64,000 nucleotides of DNA from Nelumbo lutea. Taxonomy: Eukaryota > Streptophyta > Magnoliopsida > Proteales > Nelumbonaceae. Below, piece by piece: positions 33,751 through 45,970 of this stretch. The translations under genes were made by a program, and so were the position numbers. Under the pieces are notes generated by a model. That model saw only the letters and a program-made list of their open reading frames with translations, had not been told where the DNA came from and did no database searches. The stretch spans positions 84,410,270-84,474,269 of the forward strand of contig JAKGHH010000004.1 of NCBI GenBank assembly GCA_022828595.1, in the 5' to 3' direction. Positions within the stretch are counted from its first letter, which is position 1; each line of letters begins with the position of its first letter.

Positions 33751-34354
33751 GGCCCGTCGTTTATATTATAATAAACCATGACATGATAATGATACTAGAA
33801 ATTGCAACGTGGAAAATTTTGGTGTGGTCTAAAATCTCTTTCTAGCAAACGACCCACGTAAAGGTGGACCGGGCTGGGAACAGCAAAGCAAACAACCAAA
33901 ATTTAAAACCAGGTCCGGTTAAAAGGAAATTGCATATGCACCCCACAAACGCCTCTTACATATATATCTCAGCGTGCATTGAGAACATCTCGAATTTTTC
34001 AATGGAAAATGTTCCTAATACACCGTTGGGAAATGCTGTGGGCGTTCGTAGGGCCCGTCATTTATATTATAATAAACCATGACATGATAATGATACTAGA
34101 AATTGCCACGTGGAAAATTTTGGTGTGGTCTAAAATCTCTTTCTAGCAAACGACCCACGTAAAGGTGGACCGGGCTGGGAACAGCAAAGCAAACAACCAA
34201 ATTTTAAAACCAGGTCCCGTTAGAAGGAAATTGCATCTGCACCCCACAAACGCCCCTTACATACATATCTCAGCGTGCATTGAAAGCATCTCTCGAAGTT
34301 TTCAATGGAAAATGTTCCTAATACACGGTTGGGAAATGCTGTGGGGCGTTCGTA
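33751..34354 (+). repeat. 301-bp tandem duplication upstream of NF-YC
   Basis: The unit starting GGCCCGTC(G/A)TTTATATTATAA occurs at 33751 and again at 34052, with a few percent difference. Each unit ends with AATACACNGTTGGGAAATGCTGTGGG, also found in a more diverged form at 51070-51185. The duplication ends about 300 bases before the pyrimidine-rich NF-YC leader. Confidence 0.88.
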
Positions 34355-34359
34355 GGGCG

Positions 34360-34891
34360 CCCTGTGTGGAGCGCAGATGCGAATTCCGTTAGAAGGAGTC
34401 AGTGGTTCGGATCCTGGGTCCGGCCTGTCGGAAACGGGGGTAGAAACCGTAGAATTGTAGAAATAGAACGGCATGGCGGCACTCGAATTCAGGGGCAAAG
34501 TTGTCAGAAAATTGGAGAGAGGGATTGTCTCTCGTCTCGACGAACCAAAGAACAATAGAAGCAGGAGACAGTTTTCTATTCCATTTCTCTCTATCACTTC
34601 ACTTCTTCTATTGATTCCAAACCCTAAAAAAGATCCTCTCTCTCCCTCTCCTTCTCTCCCTCTCTCTCTCTCTCTCTCTGTGAAAAGGTGCGACGTGGTA
34701 TACTCTCGCTTTCTTCCTAGTTTCGTGGAAAAGGCAAATCTTTTTCTTCGTTTTCGACCTTTCTAAACCTAGTTTTCTTTTTCGGATGATTTTGACCAGT
34801 GAATTCGCAATTTTCAGGGGTTTCAGTCTGGTAGGAAGGGCCCAAATCAGAGAAAGAGAGCTCCATATTCGAACTGTGTCTGTGTGGAAAG
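34360..34891 (+). promoter_or_regulatory. NF-YC proximal promoter and first (non-coding) exon
   Basis: A CT-rich tract at 34637-34680, typical of plant leaders, precedes a likely 5' UTR exon ending at 34891 (AAAG|GTGAAC). An earlier possible donor is AAAAG|GTGCGA at 34688. Transcription start is not determinable. Confidence 0.45.
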
Positions 34892-36099
34892 GTGAACTTC
34901 TGCTATTTTGAGCACAGCCGGATTTTATTGTTTCCTTGACAATTCGTTTATAGATCTGTTTCTTCTTCTTTATATTTCTTCAGTTTGATTTATTTGGTAT
35001 TATTGGTGATATGGATTTTCTAGAATGATGTTTGGGATTTCTGAGCTTTATATATTTGGTTCTAGAAATCGTTGCTTTGTTTTTACGTTATCTTTTATTA
35101 TGATTCAAGATTGGATGATGTTGTTTTGTAGTCAGAGGGTCCTAGATTCTTGTTTATTTTCTTTTTTTGTTAAATGCTATTTTTTTTATAGCTTCTTATG
35201 TTCTATTTCGCTCCATCCTGGTTTTATTTAATGATAACTAGTTGCTCCCACATCAGTGATACTGTAGCTATTGGATGTGGTTTGGATGTCATGAAAGAAT
35301 TGAGGGACACTTTAACAAGGTCAATGAATAGTAGAGAAATGGCAAGAAGTCACATTAGGTGGCTTACATGGGATGGCCAATCGGTCTTGTTAATGTTGGT
35401 TGATGTATTACGTACTCAACTGCTCTTACTGCAGTCGAAGATTACTATTTTTTTTTGCTTGTTTATGGTTAAAAACGCATTTTTACCATTATGGGTAATG
35501 TGGTTATGGTCCTTCCCATGGAAACATGTTAACATGCTCGGCTATTCAAAGTAAATATTGGGGTTGGTTACTATACATAAGATTCCAAGGTCAGGTAATT
35601 TCGCATTATATAAATGCTTTAGCCATTTTTTATGTATATAAAGAAGGTAACCTTTTTGTAACTTTATTTATTACAGCATACAATAGTAATACAAAATTCA
35701 GAATGTTATAGAAGAATAAAATGAACCGTTTTCTGAGAAATAAAAACTGTAGCAACCTGTCAATGAAGTAATGTCTGGATGTAATAAGGATGATCGTTGA
35801 TCCTTTAACATGTAGATATTTATCATAAAATGGTTATTAAGTTTTCAAGTGTTTCATCCATGGATGTTGGAAGGATGGGGGGGGGGGTACTTTGTTTAGA
35901 TACCACTTGGGTAATATTTTATTAAGATTTTGTGTTCCAGTATAGAGAGGTAATTCAATTAAGGCCAAACTACTAGAATTTTTGCAAGATTTATAAGTGG
36001 TTTATTTGTAGAAGCTGAATGCAAATTGGTGGTTAGGTGGCCGTTATCACTGTTTTCATGGTCTTTGAACCCTTAGATTTATTACTAGAGAAGCTAAAG

Positions 36100-36540
36100 A
36101 TTTGTCTTCATCTTTGGACAGGTCATTCAGTTGGAACCCGAGGTTGGCAAATAGCCTTGCTGATGATTTGATTAGGAAGGGGGTCTCAAGATCTGAATTA
36201 AATTGGAACCTGAGAATGTGCATTGGAGTCTGAGAGCAGCCACTCCACACAAAAATAAATAAATTAATTAATAAATATTCCAAAGCTTGCATCCATATTC
36301 ACTCTACCCAACTGGTCCTCTCAAAATCCCAGATTTGCAGGACCACCGTTAGGTAATGGCCATTATTTGGTCCAAAGCTAAGGGCTAATTTGCAAACAGT
36401 ATTATAATGCTTTGTGGCAGTGTGGCCAGCCTTGCTACATTGTACTAGTCCCTACTTTTCTGTTTCTCGGGAAGCAGGAATTCTATCCTTCTTTATTTCA
36501 ATATAATTTTTTGCTTGTTCTTGATGATAAAAAAGAGGGC
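36100..36540 (+). mobile_element. LINE 3'-end fragment (RNase H tail and 3' UTR)
   Basis: SFSWNPRLANSLADDLIRKG is encoded near 36127-36186, resembling the C-terminal RNase H of plant L1 elements. A T-rich 3' UTR ending GATGATAAAAAA near 36535 follows. Confidence 0.55.
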
Positions 36541-36744
36541 ACTTGATCATCCTTTAAATGTTTTAAGTGATGAAATTTTGAAAACATGCAAAAGAAATAT
36601 TTGAAAAGAATTCTTCCTTGCAATGTTTTATTTGGACACTAGAGATTTTTTAGAAAAAGAATACTCAAAGAGAATCCATATTTTTGCTTTTGTAAAGAGG
36701 CGAGCTTATGGAAATTTAGCAATGAAAAGAAGAAATTCAGATGG

Positions 36745-36985
36745 ATTACAAAGTATATGGAAGTAAAGATAGATTGAGTCAAGAGGAGTGCAAACTCCAT
36801 GGTAGATGCTCTAGCTAAACAAGGGACGGGTAGAAACTTGTTATTTTGGGCACAGTTGTAATAGTCTTTAATCTGTGGGGAGAGATAAGAGAGTTTATCT
36901 CTCTTTCTGTTTACTTATTTGTACTTTTCTTCAATCCTTAGTCTTAATGAAAGTTGGTTATTGTCTCCTATTGATAAAAAAAAAA
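36745..36985 (+). mobile_element. Second LINE 3'-end fragment
   Basis: KRSANSMVDALAKQGTGR (near 36780-36835) ends in FWAQL-stop and is followed by a ~140-base 3' UTR and a short poly-A at about 36977-36986. This is a 5'-truncated L1 tail in the same orientation as the gene. Confidence 0.65.
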
Positions 36986-38049
36986 TCTTGGTTCTGTTTC
37001 TGTATTTCATCTTTTTATCAATGAGATCACTGATTCATTATCTGTAGTGATGTGAAAAACGATACTTCAAATGCATTAAATTCTCCTTTGTGGCATTTTT
37101 TTGAGTATCTTCTTCATAATTCTGCATGATTTATGGTAAAAAGGCTTTGTAGGGTTTTGAAAAGGATGGTCACTGAATGACATGCTTATATGAGTTGGTG
37201 AATGGTGATTAGGGCTATCAACAAGCTGGTCTAACTCATGGTATTTCTTTGCTTGGTTTACCATAGGCAATAAAGCTCAGTTTGGAGCTCAAGGGCCAAT
37301 CCTGATTATCAAGCCTGAGATGGACTATTGGTTCATTTAATATACTTAAACAGAACCAGTATTTTTGCTAGCATTTTTTTTTTAATTTCTTTGGATGTGT
37401 TGGTTTCTTCCCTTAAATGGCTGTCAAGGTATTTCTTGTTGCTCTAGGATATTTTCATTATAAAGAGGTCGATCTTGGTGCTGCTCCTTTAAAGGTTTAA
37501 AATTGTAATGGAGCTTCAGATTTTGAATCTTGTAGTTGCAATTCTCTGAAGTAATAACATTGGGTGCGCTACCAGTTTTAGAAAGGTCCTGTCTAACTTC
37601 CCCATTCTAGAATTGTCTGTGTATAGCAACTCGTTTTTACCAATTTCCACTGAGATTTTAAGATTTCTCATATTTTTCTGTCTGGATCAACCGATCAATT
37701 CCAATCATAGAATTTTATTATTACACTAGCTTTAGGCAAACCTGCTTAGCTCCTAAGGAAGTAATTTCTGTTCCTGCATCTATTTTATATTTAAAATATA
37801 TAAAATAGAGTCCACCCTTCACAAAGGCCTAAATGGAGCTACAAAGGCACAAAGCAGTTGCTATAGGTTGCATGACTGCAAGCCCCTTAAGCTAATCCCA
37901 TAGCTACGTAATACAAGACCATGGAACCTAAAAAGATAGATGGAACTTGATGCTGCTATAGGTTTGATCTGTGTTATATGGTTTGGTAATTCCATTACTC
38001 ATTATATGCTTTTTCTTTGGTTGATAACAATATAACTTTTACATATATG

Positions 38050-38335
38050 GCCTTCTTGTTAAGGAACATGATAATGAAAAAACTCCATTAAAACAATAAA
38101 AAGAGTTAGGTACAAAGGGCAAGTAAAGAAACAAGAGCCCAACACTCAAGAAGGGCCCTGCCAGATACATGCAAACCAGAATGCCCAAACAATTGCTATG
38201 GAATATCAGGATCTAATGGAGTTGATCTCTGTCAATACCTGATCTAGCAAGGCCTTTTTTTATTGATCTAGCTAGGACATTAGCCAAGGTATTTTCCGAT
38301 CTTCTCAACCAGTTGAGCAAGATGCTAACTCATGC
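38050..38335 (-). mobile_element. Third LINE 3'-end fragment, antisense
   Basis: The minus strand near 38320-38240 reads RRSENTLANVLARSIKKGL, again an L1 RNase H tail, with non-coding 3' sequence to the left. Confidence 0.5.
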
Positions 38336-38563
38336 TGCCAATGATCTACCCTCTTGAACGTGATGCCTTGGAATCCAAGGGCCATCCTTCTCAATCACTC
38401 GTCTATTGGTTTCGTACATGTATTTTTAATTTAACCTCATCAAGTGTGTATTTTCTATCAGGAGGTGGCCAGCCATGACCTGTTTATGATTTATTTATTT
38501 GTTTGTTCTTTCTTGATGTGATATCAGATCTCAGAAGACAGAGATTATCTTGCACAAACTAGA

Positions 38564-39379
38564 ATGGATCAGCAAACCCACGGACAGCCCCCAGTCATGG
38601 GGATGGTCAGTAATGCTGCTCAAGTGCCATATGGTGCAAATCCATATCAAGCTAACCAGATGATTGGAGCCAACCCCCCTGGATCAGTTGTCACATCAGC
38701 TGGATCCATTCAGTCTCCTGGCCAACCAGCAGGTTTTACTGCCTCTCCAGCTCAGCTTGCACAACACCAACTTACTTATCAGCATGTCCACCAGCAGCAG
38801 CAACAGCAACTGCATCAACAACTCCAGGCTTTCTGGTCAAATCAGTACCAAGAAATTGAGCAGACCGCTGACTTCAAGAACCATAGCCTTCCATTGGCAA
38901 GAATCAAGAAGATAATGAAGGCTGATGAGGATGTAAGGATGATATCAGCCGAGGCTCCTGTTATATTTGCCAGGGCTTGTGAGATGTTCATCTTGGAGTT
39001 AACACTGCGTTCATGGAATCACACAGAGGAGAACAAGCGGAGGACACTCCAGAAGAATGACATTGCTGCAGCAATCACAAGGACTGATATCTTTGACTTT
39101 CTAGTAGACATTGTGCCCAGAGAGGATTTGAAAGATGAGGTACTTGCCTCAATGCCCAGGGGAGGAACCATGCCTGTTGGAGGTCCATCTGACCCTCTTC
39201 CTTACTATTATATGCCTCAACATTCGCCACAAGTTGGAACTCCAGGGATGATCATGGGTAAGCCAGTGGTTGACCAGGCTCTATATGGGCAACAGCCTCA
39301 TCCTTACATGGCTCAGCAGATGTGGCCTCAACCACCACCACAACAGCAGCAGACACAACAAGCACCTTCAGATTCTTGA
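38564..39379 (+). CDS. Nuclear transcription factor Y subunit C (NF-YC/HAP5)
   Basis: An intronless frame of 271 residues. NF-YC pairs with NF-YB through a histone fold; the dimer recruits NF-YA, or CONSTANS-like proteins in plants, to CCAAT promoters in the nucleus. Residues 1-75 are a Gln/Pro/Ala-rich arm; 76-88 a Gln/His run; [10 protein letters not shown] (91-100) starts the conserved core; the histone fold covers about 98-190 with [34 protein letters not shown] and [13 protein letters not shown], all canonical. The C-terminal tail ends in a Pro/Gln-rich segment. Length and motifs match AtNF-YC1/4/9-type members. The ATG lies 36 bases after the acceptor at 38527, and no upstream in-frame start competes. 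A full-size copia element sits 857 bases downstream. A strong donor GTAAGTG at 39419 suggests an intron in the 3' UTR. Confidence 0.96.
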   Translation: MDQQTHGQPPVMGMVSNAAQVPYGANPYQANQMIGANPPGSVVTSAGSIQSPGQPAGFTASPAQLAQHQLTYQHVHQQQQQQLHQQLQAFWSNQYQEIEQTADFKNHSLPLARIKKIMKADEDVRMISAEAPVIFARACEMFILELTLRSWNHTEENKRRTLQKNDIAAAITRTDIFDFLVDIVPREDLKDEVLASMPRGGTMPVGGPSDPLPYYYMPQHSPQVGTPGMIMGKPVVDQALYGQQPHPYMAQQMWPQPPPQQQQTQQAPSDS

Positions 39380-40235
39380 GCTTGGATAGTGACTGCAGAA
39401 GACGGTTTGGAGAAGAATGTAAGTGAAAACTGAAAACTCATCATATCATCTCTAAACAGTTGTTAAATTTGGTATTTAACATACTGTGTTTGTTGTTAGG
39501 AAATAGGAACTTTTTTTTTTTTTTATCAATTTATGAAATAGGGACTTCACCATCTTGTCCTTTTCCTTTGGGCTGGTATTTCTTCTTGCATTATGATTTC
39601 TACCAATAATTTACCAAGCCAACTACCAAGAATATCATCTATGTGGTTTTTTCATATGTTATCCAGTCAAAGATGTTATTGACTCTCATGGCTTTAAGAC
39701 TATAACCAGAAGATTCTGTGGTCTCTTTTCAGAGAATGTTCAGCCTTCTGGGCATATAGATTATTTCTCTATTTCTGAAATTGTAATTGTGCATATTAGG
39801 TGATTGGGTTGCTCTAATCTGTTCAGATGTATCCACTTTTTCTTTATTCGAAGGTGACCTTGTTATGAACTGCACAGTCACCCACTTTCCCCTTTTGTGT
39901 GGTCAGTGTTAAATTCAAAGGATTTGTAAGTTCACCGTCAAAAAACAACTTGTATGAAATGGCGCCCTTTTTTATTTCTATCAAATGGCTAGAGCATATA
40001 CCATGATAAGAAACTCTCTTGATCATGTGCTAGAGCTCTTTTTCATTAACTATATATATCAGCATAAAACAATCTCCATATCTTTTTCAAAGTTTGTGTG
40101 TTAAGATAGTATTTTTCATTCTCCATTTTGTTCTTATTTTATAATTTGATGCTGTTCACAGAATTCTAGGGTATTGAAACTTCTTCCAAATGTCAGTACA
40201 ATGAAAGGAGTGGCATCCGGTACTGGAGTTATAGT
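39380..40235 (+). other. 3' flank of NF-YC
   Basis: No coding sequence. A consensus donor AAT|GTAAGTG at 39419 begins a T-rich stretch, as expected for an intron in the 3' UTR (inference). The copia target site is at 40231-40235. Confidence 0.45.
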
Positions 40236-40603
40236 TGTAGGTTTTCAAGACTGCTATTCAGTCTTGATCACTAAGAGATTTTAGGTTCGATGAGAAGAGA
40301 AAGTGAAGAAGATGTAGAAGAAAGAGTGATGGAAGAGCAATAGAACACAGATTTTGAGGAGAACAGAATGTCAATCATTCTACCGCTGCCACTTTAAGTT
40401 AATATATATAGGTTATGCTAGTTACATGAAAGGACATATCTGCCCTTGGTGTTTACATCATAACTGTGACTAGATAACAACCAATATAAAACTGAAACTA
40501 GAAATAACAAAACAACAAAATAACCACAGCTGTGACTAGATACATTCTACCCTACAGACAGAGTGGTACCACAGCTGTGGGGCCCACATCAATGTTCTCT
40601 ACA
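40236..40603 (-). repeat. 3' LTR of copia B
   Basis: 368 bp. By eye it differs from the other LTR by a 3-base and a 1-base indel and two or three substitutions, about 99% identity. Confidence 0.95.
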
Positions 40604-43600
40604 CTCCCCCTCAAGTTGGGAGTATATGTCCATCATTCCCAACTTGGATAGATCCGCCTCTAGCTTCTTTCTTGATACGGCTTTAGTAAGAATGTCGGCT
40701 AGTTGCATATTGGATGTGATGTAAGGGAGGCATACTTTTTGAGATGAGACCTTCTCTCGCACAAAATGGCGGTCAACTTCAATGTGTTTGGTTCTGTCAT
40801 ATTGTACTGGATTATGTGCTATATTAATGGCGGCTTGATTATCACAGTACAACATCAGGGGTTTCTCATACTCAATACCCAACTCCTCAAGTAGAGATCT
40901 TAGCCATAGGATTTCAGTCACTCCATTGGCCATGGACCTGTATTCTGCTTCAGCACTTGACCGGGAGACCACACTTTGTTTCTTACTTCTCCAAGAGACA
41001 AGGTTTCCTCCCACAAGGGCACAATATCCCGAGGTAGACCTTCTGTCATCAACACTCCCAGCCCAATCTGCATCAGTATAAACCTCCACCTTCATGTGAT
41101 TGTTTTTCTTGAAAAGTATACCCCTACCTGGGCATCTCTTCAAGTAGGCTAAGATTCTTTCTGCCGCAAGAAGATGTGTGGTTCTAGGAGAATGCATGTA
41201 CTGGCTGACAACACTAACAGCATAAGTAATATCTGGCCGAGTGAGGCAGAGATATAGGAGCTTTCCTACCAGTTGCTGGAACATAACTTTGTCTTCAAGA
41301 AGCTCCCCACTCTCGGCACTAATCCTGTGATTCTGTTCAATTGGTGTATCTGCAGGCTTGACACTTAACTTTCCAGTTTCTGCCAATAGGTCTAGGACAT
41401 ATTTCCTCTGAGATATAAAGATCCCCTGTTTGGATCTAGCAACCTCAATACCCAAAAAATACCGGAGTACACCAATGTCCTTCACCTCAAATTCTTGGTG
41501 AAGAAGCTGTTTAAGAGACTCAATCTCCCCACTCTCGGCACTAATCCTGTGATTCTGTTCAATTGGTGTATCTGCAGGCTTGACACTTAACTTTCCAGTT
41601 TCTGCCAACAGGTCTAGGACATATTTCCTCTGAGATATAAAGATCCCCTGTTTGGATCTAGCAACCTCAATACCCAAAAAATACCGGAGTACACCAAGGT
41701 CCTTCACCTCAAATTCTTGGTGAAGAAGCTGTTTAAGAGACTCAATCTCATGGCTATCATTCCCTGTGACCATAATATCATCAATATATACTGCCAACAG
41801 TGTCAAAGAGGACTCCACCCTCTTGATGAATAGGGTATGATCTGATTGGGCCTGTACATATCCAAATTTCACAAGTGCTATTCTGAATCTATCGAACCAA
41901 GCCCTAGGTGACTGTTTCAAACCATACAAAGCCTTGTTGAGCCGGCAGACCTTCTTACCTACTTCTGCATCATAGAAGCCAGGAGGCAAACGCATGTAAA
42001 CTTCTTCCTGCAGATCTCCATTCAAAAAGGCATTTTTCACGTCCATTTGGTATAAAGGCCAAGTGTGACTTGCTACAAGAGACAAGAGAACTCGAATAGT
42101 AGTCATCTTGGCTACCGGTGCAAATGTCTCCAAGTAATCTATGCCATAAGTCTGTGTAAACCCTCTTGCAACTAACCGAGCTTTATACCTCTCAATAGAT
42201 CTATCTGCATTATGCTTCACCGTAAATACCCATCTGCACCCAACTGGTTTCTTTCCTTTTGGCAAATCAACTACCTCCCAGGTGTTGTTCTTCAACAGAG
42301 CATCCATCTCAACTTGCATTGCATCTTTTCATTCAGGGATGGATAGGGCTTCTTGCATTGTTCTTGGAATAGGGACATTGGAAATGGAGCTAAGGTAGGA
42401 CCTGTAGGTAGGAGATAGGCGATCATAGGATAAAAAATGGGAAATACAGTGGGCTGTGGATGTGGTACAATGTCGTTTCCCTTTACGGATTGCAATTGGA
42501 AGGTCAAGATCATCTGTAGGGGAAGTCTCTGTGGGCTCTGGGACTGAAGTATCTGGACCTGGAGCTGCAGATGAGATTGGAGCTGGTCTGGACTGCTGAT
42601 GATTAGGATCAACCTGCTTGCATCGCCTGTGATAAACCCTCAACTCCTGATCCCTCTGACCACCCTCACCATTGTAGCTTTCCCTCAACTCCTGATCCCT
42701 CTGACCACCCTCATCATTGCAGTTCTCATCACCCAATGGAATAGGTAAAGGAACTGCCCCACTCTCACTGCTCTCCCCCTGAAGACAAGAACTCAAACCC
42801 CCACTCTCACTACTCTCCCCTTGAGGGGCAACCCGAGGATAATAGGGTGTCCCCTCAAAGAAAGTGACATCCATGGAGACAAACTTCCTCCCGGAGACAG
42901 GATCATAACAACAATAACCCTTTTGAGTTTGTGCATAACCAAGGAAGATGCATTTGGAGGCTTTGGGTTTGAACTTGGAGGGATGGGGTCCGAGAAGCTG
43001 AACAAAGCAAGTGCAACCGAATGTCTTAAGGGGAATAGAAAACAAGTCCTCATGTGGGTGTAGAAGCGAAAAAGGAGATCGCATATCAAGGACCCTGGAA
43101 GGGACCCGATTAATAAGGTATACCGCCGTGAGGATAGCATCCCCCCAGAAGCGAATAGGGACATTAGAAGTAAACATGAGGCTTCTAGCCACTTCCAAAA
43201 TGTGCCTATTCTTCCTCTCGGCAACTCCATTCTGCTGAGGTGTATGAGGGCAAGAGCTCTAGTGGATAACCCCATGATGAAGAAAATAAGATGTCAATAA
43301 TTTAGCAAAGTATTCCTTTGCTTTATCAGATCAGAGAACTTTGATCTTGGCATCAAACTGGGTTAGGATCATTTGGTGAAAATTTTGGGTCAGGGAAGGT
43401 ACCTCATCTCGTGAACGCATGAGATAAACCCAAGAAAAGCGGATATGGTCATCAACAAATAACAAAAAATATCTGTACCCACCCATGGAAGGGATATGAT
43501 AAGGCCCCCAAACGTCAGTATGCACAATATCAAAAGAATTATCACTCATTTTATTACTCAATAAATAAGGCTTTCTACAATGCTTAGCAAACTCACAACT

Positions 43601-45196
43601 TTCACACTGTAGCTGAGACAACTCAATAGACTCAAATAAAGTAGGAAACAAACTTTGTAAAGATCGAAAAGACAAATGACCTAATCGGTTATGCCAAAGC
43701 ATAACCGGACTCACACTCTTAGAAACAAAAGACAACTTCTCTACTGACTCTCCCTGACGAAACCGCTCCCCGAGCAGATAGATCCCATTCGTCTCACGGC
43801 CAGTCCCAATCACCTTTTGCGTCTCCAAGTCCTGAAAAACACATCGGTCAGGGAAGAAGGTTACTGAGCAGTTCATATGCTTGGTAATACTACTGACTGA
43901 AAGAAGGTTAGTATCAAGCTTAGGAACATGCAAAACAGATGATAGGGAGATAGTATTTGAAAGCTTGATGTCACCCTTCCCAGAAATAGGAACCAAGGAG
44001 CCATCAACAATTGATACCTTATCCCTACCAGAAGACAAATGGTAAGTAGTAAACAATGAAGGCAAGCTAGTCATGTGATCAGATGCACCTGAGTCTATTA
44101 CCCAACAAGGTTCAGTAGTACCTGGAGCTGAGGCATGATAGGCTGAAGCTCGAGTACCTGAATGGGCGAAGGCAGATGTGACAGGGGCTGATGGAGGCTG
44201 CGGTGGCTGAGCTGAATTTCCAACCTCCTTTTCTAGCTGTATTAGGGCAGCCCAAACTGCAACTAAGGTCTCCAAAGATGTTCCTTTTGTGCCAGATGAG
44301 GATGCTGAATCAATGTTCATGGCTACATGAGCAGTGCCCTTCTTGTTTCTTAACTTCGCAGGAACCAAGTGGGGATGCAATTTCCAACATGTCTCTTTTG
44401 TATGTTTGGGTTTCTTACAATGTTCACATACTACATCCTTCTTGTCTTCCTTCCTCCTGTCCTTCTCTGAATCACCCCCTGATTTGGGTGTAGCCACTAC
44501 AAAGGCTGATATGGGTTGCATCATAATCTTCCTTCTGGTTTCTTCAATATGTACAAATGAGTAAGCCTGAGAGAGAGTCACATTGTCTCTAGTCAAAATC
44601 TGCTGCCTCACAATATCATATTCTGAGTTCAGTCCCGCCAGGAACTCAAACACACTGTTTGTCTCGATGTGCTTTCTATGGGTCTGAGCATCTTTGGGAC
44701 TCTCCCACTCAAGAGTCTCTAAGTGATCAATCTCATGCCACAGGGACTTCAAGGTAGAGAAGTAGACCGATACCGGTTTCTCTCCTTGTTTAAGGGTGTT
44801 CACTTCACATTTCAATTCATATGCTTTGGCAACATTAAGGGGTTGGGAGTAAGTTTCTTTCATAACATCCCATATCTCCTTAGCTGTTTTTGCCCACAAA
44901 TAATTCTGGCTAATATGAGGCTGCATAGAATTACACAGCCATGTCATAACCAAGTAGTTTTCTTGCATCCACTTGGTATATGTCGGGTCTCCCTTGGAAG
45001 GTTCTTTCATATCTCCCAGGAGGTACCCTAATTTACCTCTTCCACCAATAGCCATCATGGATGATTGGGCCCATTCCAAATAGTTTGATCCATCAAACTT
45101 TACGGTCGTAATCTGACCACCCATCTCAGAAATACCACCATAACTGATGTTCCCAAGACTGCCTTCTGCCTGAATTTTAGACTCCATTTCTGTCAA
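40589..45196 (-). pseudogene. Copia B gag-pol polyprotein with three stop codons and an internal duplication
   Basis: One frame of 1,535 codons. Gag starts MTEMESKIQ; a CCHC knuckle (CEHCKKPKHTKETC) lies near residue 260; protease WVIDSGASDHMT near 370; integrase zinc finger HNRLGHLS near 500 and DDE core (HTDVWGP; NGVAERKN, read across a stop); RT from GCRWVFTVKH, with DVKNAFLNGD and active-site YIDD near 41775; RNase H with DADWAGSVDDRRSTSGY near 41050. No frameshift exists. Only three in-frame stops interrupt it: TGA at 43331-43333, TAG at 43259-43261, TGA at 42329-42331. Each is one G:C-to-A:T transition from a sense codon. A 222-bp tandem duplication inside RT is in frame. The element is probably not autonomous now but young. 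Confidence 0.92.
41303..41746 (-). repeat. 222-bp in-frame tandem duplication in the copia B reverse transcriptase
   Basis: Units 41303-41524 and 41525-41746 are nearly identical (for example ATGTCC against AGGTCC, AATAGG against AACAGG). They encode the same 74 residues, from GEIESLKQLLHQEF to HRISAES, just C-terminal to the catalytic YIDD. It adds a second copy of part of the RT connection region. Confidence 0.95.
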
Positions 45197-45958
45197 GTCT
45201 CAAAACAGTACTTGAATCACCAATCACAATCAAAACAGTATAGGCCTGATCTGTATTCTCAGTGTATGTGCACAAAACCGAAGTAATTCTAATCTGAAAC
45301 CAACTAGCCAACACAGCAGTAGCTGTCCGTAGATCTCTAACCCCCTTAGAACTCTGAGAACAGCTTTAAAACAAAACTGATATGCTAGGGAAAGTTAGGG
45401 TTTTAATCAGTCCTGAAAGGAAGCAATTCAGTCGCACAGTCCAAACTATATAGATGAGCTTGCAGTAGGGTTAATAAGAAACCCTAGAATCTGATCGGAT
45501 CTACCAATAAACTTAAGAGTAGCTCTAGGTAGATCACAGAGTTCAGTCAACCACTAGAGCTTGCCGCAAATCACTTTCAAACCCTAGAGTAGAAAGGAAC
45601 ACAGTTCGGTCCAAGGTTTGATATAAAACCCTAGGAAATCGAAGAGAGAAAGAGCTAGAATGGTTCGGCCTTCCCCTCCAGATAGGTCCAACCTATCTTC
45701 TCTGAAAGAACTTCTATTAAAAAGTAACAACTTACAAGGAAAAAATAGTTCGTTGCCTTCTAGGGTTACCTGAACCCTAGTCTTCTCTGATCCTTCCTGA
45801 CCACCAACACTCTGCAACCCTAGCAAGTTTCCAACAGCTGCTAGTACCTCTGGCGATCTCCAAGAATCAGTCTGCGAACTCCTCCTTTTCAGCTTTCAGT
45901 CCTAGGAGATTCTCATGTGGTCGGCTGGTATTAGACTCGCATGAAAAACCTTAACTTG
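45197..45958 (-). other. Copia B 5' leader
   Basis: About 760 bases between primer site and gag start, non-coding and pyrimidine/purine mixed, with several short upstream ATGs on the minus strand. Such a leader would hold packaging signals (inference). Confidence 0.6.
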
Positions 45959-45970
45959 GCTCTGATACCA
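45959..45970 (-). other. Primer-binding site of copia B
   Basis: TGGTATCAGAGC on the minus strand, complementary to the 3' end of plant initiator tRNA-Met, directly adjacent to the 5' LTR. Confidence 0.95.

Larger units (their letters stand above)
34892..38527 (+). other. Probable 5'-UTR intron of NF-YC
   Basis: Inferred from the absence of coding sequence, a donor at 34892 and a TATCAG acceptor ending 38527, 36 bases before the ATG. 5'-UTR introns are known for plant NF-YC genes. It contains LINE 3' ends of three insertions (36100-36540, 36745-36985, 38050-38335). The rest is AT-rich without genes. Confidence 0.5.

Noticed and set aside
44191..45031. Several + strand frames of 76-102 codons
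   Set aside because: Shadows of the intact minus-strand copia gag frame.
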